NCBI GenBank assembly: GCA_038326615.1
Contig: JBBQKF010000137.1
Location: 1-6,604 of the forward strand
Length of the DNA: 6,604 bases
Source of the DNA: JBBQKF01 sp038326615
GTDB taxonomy: Bacteria > Bacillota > Clostridia > Saccharofermentanales > UBA5734
Direction of reading: 5' to 3'
Below are positions 1 through 5,025 of this stretch, piece by piece (the stretch's first letter is position 1; each line of letters opens with the position of its first letter). A program made the position numbers and the translations under genes. The notes under the pieces are model-generated. The model made no database searches. It saw only the letters and a list, made by a program, of their open reading frames with translations, and had not been told where the DNA came from.

Positions 1-90
1 AAATTGTATTTTTGGATAGACGATAAAAGGCCAGTCACCATGAAGTCTTGTGTAAGAATACTTTTCAGCTCGTTGCAGTATGGTTTCTAA
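1..90 (+). other. possible C-terminal tail of an unrecognised ORF
   Basis: The first plus-strand frame is open from the window edge to a TAA at 88-90, giving 29 residues that begin KLYFWIDDKRPV and end in LQYGF. The other two plus frames stop early. I do not recognise the peptide. An open stretch this short can occur by chance in AT-rich DNA, and no terminator hairpin follows it, so this may be plain intergenic sequence. The sequence left of the window would decide. Confidence 0.2.
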
Positions 91-117
91 TATGATCTAA
101 TATGATTTTATTATGAT
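87..117. repeat. short 10-bp tandem repeat
   Basis: CTAATATGAT occurs twice head to tail at 87-96 and 97-106, followed by a degenerate third copy ending in TTATGAT at 117. It begins at the stop codon of the possible ORF tail and lies before the tRNA promoter. It looks like a small slippage product with no evident function. The rest of 1-131 shows nothing else I can support. Confidence 0.55.
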
Positions 118-131
118 TTTTTGGTTTAGGG

Positions 132-160
132 TTGCATCATAAAATAAGCAATGATATAAT
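132..160 (+). promoter_or_regulatory. sigma-A promoter of tRNA-Glu
   Basis: The -35 element TTGCAT (132-137) is separated by exactly 17 nt from a perfect -10 TATAAT (155-160). The -10 is preceded by TG and one base (152-154), which is the extended -10 motif. Transcription would start near 167, about 12 nt before the mature tRNA 5' end. A strong promoter with a short leader is what a stable RNA gene would have. Confidence 0.8.
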
Positions 161-178
161 CATCCTCGCATCCTATGC

Positions 179-253
179 GGCCCTATGGTCAAGAGGTTAA
201 GACGCTGCCCTCTCAAGGCGGAATCAGGAGTTCAATTCTCCTTAGGGTCACCA
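179..253 (+). tRNA. tRNA-Glu, anticodon CTC
   Basis: The full cloverleaf can be drawn. The acceptor stem is 179-185 (GGCCCTA) with 243-249 (TAGGGTC, one G-T pair). The D arm has stem GTC/GAC at 188-190 and 201-203, with GG in its loop. The anticodon stem is 205-209 with 217-221, the loop is CTCTCAA, and the anticodon CTC is at 212-214. The T arm has stem AGGAG/CTCCT around a TTCAATT loop (226-242). The discriminator is A250 and CCA is encoded at 251-253. The GGTCAAGAGGTTAAGAC block is typical of Firmicute tRNA-Glu. The anticodon reads GAG, the minor glutamate codon in AT-rich genomes. It stands alone here, with its own promoter and a terminator 3 nt downstream. Confidence 0.95.
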
Positions 254-255
254 CA

Positions 256-290
256 AAAAAAGAAGCAATAAATTGCTTCTTTTTATTTTC
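256..290. terminator. bidirectional Rho-independent terminator
   Basis: An 8-bp stem AGAAGCAA (261-268) pairs with TTGCTTCT (273-280) around a TAAA loop. Flanking A and T runs can extend the stem and supply a U tail on either strand: TTTTATTTT at 281-289 on the plus strand, and the complement of the A run at 255-261 on the minus strand. It would end the tRNA-Glu transcript on plus. On minus it would end the BlaI-family gene, whose stop lies 16 nt away. Confidence 0.85.
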
Positions 291-305
291 GGATTTTAAA
301 TACGA

Positions 306-668
306 TTAAAACAATTTCTTTAATTTTTTCTTCTCTTCAGGTTTAAGCATATCATTCTCTGCAACAAGTGTTACAAGTTCTGCTGCACTACCACTAAAAA
401 CTCTCTCTACGAAAGATTTAGTATACATTTTTACTGCATCTTCCCTAGAAATTACCGGATAGTACAAAAATGCATATCCAGTTCGGTTTGTTGCTATAAC
501 ATTCTTAGTAACAAGTCTGGCAACCATCGTCTGAATTGTGGTTCTCCTCCAAGGGGTATAACTCAAAGCTGACACTATATCTCCCATGTATAATGGTGAT
601 TTACTCCAAATAACCTGCATGATTAACCACTCAGAATCCGAAATTTTTACCTCATTTTGTTGAAACAT
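306..668 (-). CDS. BlaI/MecI/CopY-family transcriptional repressor
   Basis: This 120-residue protein has the usual length of BlaI/MecI repressors, small dimeric winged-helix DNA-binding proteins best known for controlling beta-lactamase or copper genes. Family features are visible. The N-terminal ISDSEWLIMQVIW (about residues 10-22) is the conserved first helix. A helix-turn-helix spans about 40-61 (TPWRRTTIQTMVARLV). A C-terminal dimerisation tail has FVERVFSGSAAELVTLVAE followed by a basic end. The frame is open back to a TTG at 689, but the ATG at 668 has AAGGAG (676-681) 7 nt upstream, so I place the start there. No M56/BlaR1 sensor protease or beta-lactamase lies in the window, so its target and signal are unknown. 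It converges on tRNA-Glu. It could regulate itself through the palindromic sequence upstream. Confidence 0.9.
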   Translation of the reverse strand: MFQQNEVKISDSEWLIMQVIWSKSPLYMGDIVSALSYTPWRRTTIQTMVARLVTKNVIATNRTGYAFLYYPVISREDAVKMYTKSFVERVFSGSAAELVTLVAENDMLKPEEKKKLKKLF

Positions 669-716
669 ACATTTTCTCCTTCCATTCAATTATATCGTTC
701 TTATAAAAAATTGATG

Positions 717-748
717 ATTATAGTTGTATTATATAACAAAATGTTCAA
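717..748 (-). promoter_or_regulatory. weak candidate promoter and operator of the BlaI-family gene
   Basis: Reading the minus strand, two TATAAT hexamers occur at 733-728 and 722-717. The only -35-like TTGAAC (748-743) is 20 nt from the second and 9 nt from the first, so neither pairing is good. The first TATAAT lies inside an interrupted palindrome with TTGT and ACAA arms 8 nt apart (724-739). A dimeric repressor bound there would block initiation. This differs from the classic TACA-N2-TGTA box of BlaI, MecI and CopY, so the operator reading is tentative. Confidence 0.3.
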
Positions 749-783
749 AACTTAAAGATATAAAACAGTCAATTTATAAAACA

Positions 784-797
784 ATTTGTGAACAAAT
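784..797. promoter_or_regulatory. perfect inverted repeat, possible second GntR operator
   Basis: ATTTGT and ACAAAT flank a 2-nt centre, giving a 14-bp inverted repeat with the core TTGT-N2-ACAA. The same core occurs at the aconitase promoter (4866-4875). It lies in the gap between citrate synthase and the BlaI-family gene, 116 bp before the latter's start codon. It may link that gene to the GntR regulator, but such AT-rich palindromes also arise by chance. Confidence 0.3.
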
Positions 798-816
798 ATC
801 GTTGTTATTGATTTTA

Positions 817-842
817 TTTAGACAATAATTTAATAGTCTAAA
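817..842 (-). other. hairpin just downstream of citrate synthase
   Basis: TTTAGAC (817-823) and GTCTAAA (836-842) form a perfect 7-bp stem with a 12-nt AT-only loop, 6 nt beyond the citrate synthase stop. In minus-strand RNA the stem is followed by UAAAAUCAAU rather than a U run, so it is not a standard Rho-independent terminator. It could be a weak terminator or a 3' end-protecting hairpin of the operon mRNA. Confidence 0.4.
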
Positions 843-848
843 GAATTT

Positions 849-2240
849 CTATTTATAATCCTTTGAACTATCCACATAATTGCGATTTTCTATTTTTGTA
901 TATCCTCTACGTTTCTTTACACATTTGTATGCCGGCCTTAGTATTCTTCCACCGCTAACAATTTCCTCTATTCTATGAGCACTCCAGCCCGCTATTCTGG
1001 CGGTTGCAAAAATCGGTGTAAATAATTCCTGAGGAATTTTAAGCATGTCATATACAAATCCAGAATAGAAATCTACATTTGCACACACAATTTTGCTACT
1101 TTTCTTTACACTGTAGAACACTTCAGGGGCTAGTCTTTCGGTAATTGTATAAAGCTCATATTCTTGTTCACGTCCGGCCTCATAAGCTAATCCTCTTGCA
1201 TAATCTCTTAACAGTTTTGTTCTTGGATCTGAAACCGTATAAACTGCATGCCCAACGCCATAGATTAGTCCTGATTTATCAAAGGCTTCTTTTCTCAAAA
1301 TTTTAGATAAATATTCTTCAATTTCAATTTCACTTCGCCAGTTAACAACATTAGCTTTAAGGTCCTGCATCATGTCATAAGCCTTACCACTTGCGCCACC
1401 ATGCTGAGGACCTTTTAGAGATCCAATTGCGGCAGCCATAACTGCATATGTATCTGAACCAGAAGATGAAACGGCATGGGTAACAAATGTTGAGTTATTC
1501 CCACCACCATGCTCAGCATGAAGAACAAGAGCAAGATCAAGTACTCTTGCTTCAAGCTCTGTAAATTCTCCATTAGGTCTTATAAGATGAAGAATATTCT
1601 GAGCGGTATTGTATTCTGGTTTTGGGTCGTGGATAAACAAGCTTTGCTTATCTACATAATGCTTCTTTGCCATATATGCATAGGAAATCATAAGAGGTGT
1701 TCTTGAAATCAATTCAACACATTGTTTAAGCACATGTGAAACAGAACAATTATCTGGATCTGTGTCATAAGGATATAAAGCTAGAATACTCCTTGCAAGT
1801 TTGTTCATAATATCCGGGCTGGGTGCTTTAAGAATCATGTCTTCAGTAAAGTTATGAGGAAGAAATCTGGCAGCCGAAAGAATTTCATTGAAATTTTCAA
1901 GTTGTTCATTATTTGGAAGTTCTCCGAAAAGCAACAAGTACACACATTCTTCAAAACCAAATCTTTTCTCCTGATAAAATCCGTTAACAAGGTCATTAAT
2001 TTCTATACCTCGATAAAATAGACGACCTTCAGTAGGAACGCGATCGCCATCATCCATCATATAAGAAAATACTTCTCCGACTTCAGTAAGTCCAACTAGA
2101 ACTCCGGTTCCGTCGTCATTTCTTAAACCTCTTTTAACATTGTATTTATCATAGTAACTCGATTCAATTTTACTGTGACTTGTTGCTGACTCAACTAATT
2201 CTTCAAATATTTCTTCTTTTGTTTTTTTACTATCTGACAT
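849..2240 (-). CDS. gltA: citrate synthase (Si-type, GltA/CitZ superfamily)
   Basis: This cytoplasmic enzyme condenses acetyl-CoA with oxaloacetate to give citrate, the entry step of the TCA cycle. The 463-residue product shows the active-site blocks in order: LHAEHGGGNNSTF (His244), GPQHGGAS (His280), YGVGHAVYTVSDPR (His331) and NVDFYSG (Asp390), followed by TARIAGWSAHRIEE with substrate-binding arginines. The two catalytic histidines and the aspartate are intact. It is longer than Bacillus CitZ because of an N-terminal segment of several dozen residues before the core. The frame opens at 2324, inside the preceding gene. I chose the ATG at 2240 because AAGGAG (2251-2256) lies 10 nt upstream, the GntR stop is only 4 nt away, and the remaining sequence starts sensibly (MSDSKKTKEEIF). 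It is the last gene of the operon. A 2-methylcitrate synthase role is not excluded by sequence, but the aconitase in the same operon favours citrate. Confidence 0.95.
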   Translation of the reverse strand: MSDSKKTKEEIFEELVESATSHSKIESSYYDKYNVKRGLRNDDGTGVLVGLTEVGEVFSYMMDDGDRVPTEGRLFYRGIEINDLVNGFYQEKRFGFEECVYLLLFGELPNNEQLENFNEILSAARFLPHNFTEDMILKAPSPDIMNKLARSILALYPYDTDPDNCSVSHVLKQCVELISRTPLMISYAYMAKKHYVDKQSLFIHDPKPEYNTAQNILHLIRPNGEFTELEARVLDLALVLHAEHGGGNNSTFVTHAVSSSGSDTYAVMAAAIGSLKGPQHGGASGKAYDMMQDLKANVVNWRSEIEIEEYLSKILRKEAFDKSGLIYGVGHAVYTVSDPRTKLLRDYARGLAYEAGREQEYELYTITERLAPEVFYSVKKSSKIVCANVDFYSGFVYDMLKIPQELFTPIFATARIAGWSAHRIEEIVSGGRILRPAYKCVKKRRGYTKIENRNYVDSSKDYK

Positions 2241-2244
2241 AATT

Positions 2245-2904
2245 TTAGTTCTCCTTTTCAATAAGTGTTTTAACGAAACTTTCCTTAGCATTCCTGACAT
2301 GTTTTTCCATAAGTTCCTTTGCAAATACCGGATTATGATTCATCATTGCCTCATATATTGCCTGGTGTTCTGCTATTGCTTTCTCAGCTCTACCATCAAG
2401 TGATAAAGATTTAACTCTGGCTATTCTAGTATATTGAATCATTGAAGTTAACATATTTTCGAATATTTTACTGTTACTTGACTTAATGATAATATCATGA
2501 AATTCAAAATCTGATAATTGAAATGCTTGAAAATCTTTAATCTCAGTATATTCCTTCTCTTTGTTAATTGCATCAACTAGTTTAATAAGTTTATCGGAAG
2601 TTATATTTTCACATGCTCTTTTAGCTGCAATTCCCTCTATAAAAGCTCTAATTTCGTACATATCCTGAGTATCCTGTACGCTTAATCCTCTGACAATTAC
2701 ACCTTTATTTGGAATTGCATCGACAAGACCATCAATTTGTAATTGCACGAAAGCTTCCCTGACAGGAGTTCTACTGACACCGAGGTCATTTGTTAGTTTG
2801 CTTTCAGTAAGAGCTTCGCCCTTTTTGTATATATTGTTAAGTATATCATCCCTTAAGCGATTATACACATTAAAGCGTAACATTCCATGTTTATCACTTT
2901 GCAT
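2245..2904 (-). CDS. GntR-family transcriptional regulator, FadR subfamily with FCD domain
   Basis: This 219-residue regulator has an N-terminal GntR winged helix (about residues 10-72, with LTNDLGVSRTPVREAFVQLQ as the helix-turn-helix and NKGVIVRG as the wing). The FCD ligand domain covers about 77-212. Asp132, His136, His180 and His202 match the D-H-H-H metal site of FCD proteins, which commonly senses small carboxylates. It sits between aconitase and citrate synthase: the aconitase stop is 4 nt upstream and the citrate synthase ATG is 4 nt downstream. Its Shine-Dalgarno GGAG (2915-2918, 10 nt from the ATG) lies within the last aconitase codons. I infer that it controls this operon, probably as a repressor responding to citrate, isocitrate or another organic acid, through the palindrome at 4865-4876. 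The ligand is inferred from context only. Confidence 0.93.
   Translation of the reverse strand: MQSDKHGMLRFNVYNRLRDDILNNIYKKGEALTESKLTNDLGVSRTPVREAFVQLQIDGLVDAIPNKGVIVRGLSVQDTQDMYEIRAFIEGIAAKRACENITSDKLIKLVDAINKEKEYTEIKDFQAFQLSDFEFHDIIIKSSNSKIFENMLTSMIQYTRIARVKSLSLDGRAEKAIAEHQAIYEAMMNHNPVFAKELMEKHVRNAKESFVKTLIEKEN
2251..2256 (-). promoter_or_regulatory. citrate synthase ribosome binding site inside the gntR 3' end
   Basis: AAGGAG on the minus strand forms part of the last gntR codons (EKEN then stop) and lies 10 nt before the citrate synthase ATG. It decides the start at 2240 over the upstream in-frame ATGs. It also means ribosomes finishing gntR could expose or reuse it, coupling translation of the two genes. 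Confidence 0.8.
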
Positions 2905-2908
2905 TTGA

Positions 2909-4846
2909 TTAATTCTCCGGTTTTTTTGTGAAATTTAACATTCCGCCTGCTTTAAGTATTCTTGCTTGTCTGTCCGAAATGTCAAGTTTAACTTTAAAAC
3001 TAAATCCTTTTGTATTGTTATCAACGGTAACAAGTTCTCCCAAAACTGCATTGTCTACCTGCTCTAATAAATTTTTAACAGTCATCTCATCTTCTATTCC
3101 TAATTTTCCATAATCATTTGAATCATCAAATGTCAGTGGAATTATTCCGCTATTAATTAGGTTTGCCATATGTATTCTTGCAAAAGAAACTGCTATAACT
3201 GCTTTTACCCCTAGTTGCAATGGCGCTAGTGCTGCATGTTCTCTGCTTGATCCCTGCCCATAGTTTGTGCCTGCTATTATGAAACCACCATTGTTATCTT
3301 TTGCTCTCTTTGGGAATGTTGAATCACAGGGGGTAAGACAATATTCTGCAAGATAAGGGACATTTGATCTGTAAGGTAATAATTTAGCGTTTGAAGGCAT
3401 AATATGGTCGGTTGTAATATTATCTTCCAACAAAATAAGGACTTTGCCCTCAACAACATCTGAAAGAGGTTTATTAGTTGGGAATGGTTTAATATTTGGA
3501 CCTCTGACAACTTCTACATCATTTCCTGGAAATGCGGGCAATACAACAAGATTGTCATTAACTTCAAACGAATCCGGCATTTCAATCGCTGGCATTTTAC
3601 CTAGAGTTCGGGGGTCTGTAAGGTATCCATTAATTGCGCTTGCTGCAGCAATTTCAGGACTTACCAGGTAAACTTGTGCTGAAGCTGTTCCACTTCTTGC
3701 ATAGAAATTCCGGTTATTTGTTCGTAAAGAAATTGCATCGGTCTTAGGAGATTGTCCCATTCCTATACAAGGACCACAGGCTGCTTCAAGAATTCTTGCA
3801 CCACTAGCTATCATGTCCGCTAGTGCTCCATTTCGTGCAAGCATATTTAAAACCTGTTTTGATCCTGGGGCTATAACAAGAGATACATCTTGAGCAATGG
3901 TTTTACCTTTAAGTATTGAAGCAACTTTGAGCATATCAAGTAAAGAAGAATTTGTGCAGCTTCCAATGCATACTTGATCTATTTTAATTGAACCAATTTC
4001 AGAAATATTTGCAATATTGTCTGGACTGTGAGGTTTTGCAACTAATGGCTCAAGTTTTGATAAGTCAATTGTTATAACTTCATCATATTTTGCATCCATG
4101 TCAGGAAGCAATTCAACAAAATCTTTCTCTCGGCCCTGAGCTATCATGAAATTCTGTGTAATCTCGTCACTTGGGAAAATCGATGTTGTCGCACCTAACT
4201 CCGCTCCCATGTTTGTGATTGTTGCTCTTTCTGGAACTGAAAGTGATAAAATTCCATCTCCAGCATATTCGATAATTTTACCGACACCTCCCTTAACGGA
4301 AAGTATACGTAAAACTTCTAAAATTATATCTTTAGCGCTGACCCATTCGTTTAATTTTCCTGTTAATTGAATTTTGCAGATTTTGGGCATTGAAATAAAA
4401 TATGCACCTCCGCCCATTGCAACTGCAACATCTAATCCACCAGCACCAATTGCTAGCATTCCGAGACCTCCACAAGTAGGCGTATGACTATCTGACCCTA
4501 GTAAAGTCTGTCCAGGAATTGCAAACCGTTCAACGTGGACCTGGTGGCATACACCATTGCCTGGTTTTGAGAAACGTATTCCGTATTTCGATGCAACTGT
4601 CTGAATATATTTATGATCATCAGCATTTTCGAATCCAGTCTGCAGAGTATTATGATCAATATAAGCAACGGAAAGTTTAGTTCGAACACGTGGTATTCCT
4701 ATAGCTTCAAACTGTAGATAAGCCATAGTTCCCGTCGAATCCTGCGTAAGAGTCTGATCTATTTTAATAGAAATTTCTTCACCAATATTCATTTCACCGC
4801 TTACAAGATGTTGTTTAATAATTTTTTGTGCTATTGTAAGTCCCAT
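2909..4846 (-). CDS. aconitate hydratase, compact Aquifex-type
   Basis: Aconitase isomerises citrate to isocitrate through cis-aconitate using a [4Fe-4S] cluster. The 645-residue product is much shorter than AcnA (about 900) and fits the short Aquifex-type aconitases, which have a LeuC-like catalytic part followed by a LeuD-like swivel domain. The cluster ligands are present: Cys297 in CIGSCTNSS, and Cys357 and Cys360 in ACGPCIGMG. The DSHTP motif (119-123) and the swivel-domain YGQGSSREHAAL (Ser533, Ser534, Arg535) bind substrate. The frame is open to 4900, but the ATG at 4846 has GGAGG (4854-4858) 7 nt upstream, and MGLTIAQKII is a typical family N-terminus. An upstream start would also lie beyond the predicted transcription start. 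It is first in the operon, ahead of the regulator and citrate synthase. Homoaconitase or isopropylmalate isomerase is less likely given that partner and the fused two-domain form. Confidence 0.94.
   Translation of the reverse strand: MGLTIAQKIIKQHLVSGEMNIGEEISIKIDQTLTQDSTGTMAYLQFEAIGIPRVRTKLSVAYIDHNTLQTGFENADDHKYIQTVASKYGIRFSKPGNGVCHQVHVERFAIPGQTLLGSDSHTPTCGGLGMLAIGAGGLDVAVAMGGGAYFISMPKICKIQLTGKLNEWVSAKDIILEVLRILSVKGGVGKIIEYAGDGILSLSVPERATITNMGAELGATTSIFPSDEITQNFMIAQGREKDFVELLPDMDAKYDEVITIDLSKLEPLVAKPHSPDNIANISEIGSIKIDQVCIGSCTNSSLLDMLKVASILKGKTIAQDVSLVIAPGSKQVLNMLARNGALADMIASGARILEAACGPCIGMGQSPKTDAISLRTNNRNFYARSGTASAQVYLVSPEIAAASAINGYLTDPRTLGKMPAIEMPDSFEVNDNLVVLPAFPGNDVEVVRGPNIKPFPTNKPLSDVVEGKVLILLEDNITTDHIMPSNAKLLPYRSNVPYLAEYCLTPCDSTFPKRAKDNNGGFIIAGTNYGQGSSREHAALAPLQLGVKAVIAVSFARIHMANLINSGIIPLTFDDSNDYGKLGIEDEMTVKNLLEQVDNAVLGELVTVDNNTKGFSFKVKLDISDRQARILKAGGMLNFTKKPEN
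2915..2918 (-). promoter_or_regulatory. gntR ribosome binding site inside the aconitase 3' end
   Basis: GGAG on the minus strand is read within the last aconitase codons (KKPEN then stop) and is 10 nt from the gntR ATG. The arrangement is the same as at the gntR to citrate synthase junction: a 4-nt intergenic gap and a 10-nt spacer. This supports one coupled transcript. Confidence 0.7.
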
Positions 4847-4853
4847 AAATAAT

Positions 4854-4858
4854 CCTCC
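4854..4858 (-). promoter_or_regulatory. aconitase ribosome binding site that fixes the start
   Basis: GGAGG on the minus strand lies 7 nt before the ATG at 4846, which is ideal spacing. It places the start 18 codons inside the longest open frame. Confidence 0.85.
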
Positions 4859-4864
4859 GTCCAG

Positions 4865-4876
4865 ATTGTATACAAT
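4865..4876. promoter_or_regulatory. perfect 12-bp palindrome, putative GntR operator at +1
   Basis: ATTGTATACAAT is its own reverse complement. It begins where transcription from the promoter at 4883-4911 is expected to start (about 4876) and ends 18 nt before the aconitase ATG. TTGT/ACAA half-sites with a short spacer resemble known operators of the FadR/FCD branch of GntR regulators. A dimer bound here would block RNA polymerase. That the GntR protein encoded within this operon is the ligand is an inference. Confidence 0.65.
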
Positions 4877-4882
4877 GTAAAT

Positions 4883-4911
4883 ATTATCGTATAATATCAT
4901 TGATGTGTCAA
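4883..4911 (-). promoter_or_regulatory. sigma-A promoter of the aconitase-gntR-citrate synthase operon
   Basis: On the minus strand a perfect -35 TTGACA (4911-4906) is followed after 17 nt by GATAAT (4888-4883), one mismatch from the consensus -10. Transcription should start near 4876, leaving a leader of about 30 nt that carries the palindrome and the ribosome binding site. No other promoter is evident at the two downstream gene junctions, which have 4-nt gaps. Confidence 0.8.
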
Positions 4912-5001
4912 TATATTTGCAAGATATTTTTTTAAAAACATCATTTTTTGTTCAAAACCCTATATAATAATCAATATTATGCAATATAATTGGAAGCTAT
5001 C

Positions 5002-5017
5002 ATGCAAAATATCGCAT
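5002..5017 (-). other. small imperfect palindrome downstream of hemW
   Basis: ATGC and GCAT flank 8 nt, 9 nt past the hemW stop. In minus-strand RNA it folds as a 6-bp stem (one G-U pair) with a UAUU loop, but no U run follows. It is therefore a poor terminator, and some hemW transcripts could read into the operon. It also resembles a degenerate catabolite-response element but lacks the central CG. The rest of the 179-bp gap (4847-5025) holds the operon promoter and AT-rich sequence only. Confidence 0.25.
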
Positions 5018-5025
5018 TTTTATAT

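Noticed and set aside
1..43. Minus-strand gene start (ATG at 43 reading to the window edge)
   Set aside because: There is no ribosome binding site upstream and only about 14 codons are visible.
179..253. tRNA as attachment site of an integrated element
   Set aside because: I found no repeat of the tRNA 3' end elsewhere in the window and no integrase or phage-like gene.
3277..3671. Alternative-frame ORFs of 75-77 residues within the aconitase gene
   Set aside because: They are shadow frames over a well-supported coding region, have no family resemblance, and have no ribosome binding site I can point to.
4847..4900. N-terminal extension of aconitase (18 extra residues)
   Set aside because: It would start upstream of the predicted transcription start and lacks a ribosome binding site, while the ATG at 4846 has an ideal one.
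5002..5017. Catabolite-response element (cre) upstream of the aconitase operon
   Set aside because: The ATGC...GCAT arms fit but the invariant central CG is missing, and the site is about 90 bp upstream of the -35.
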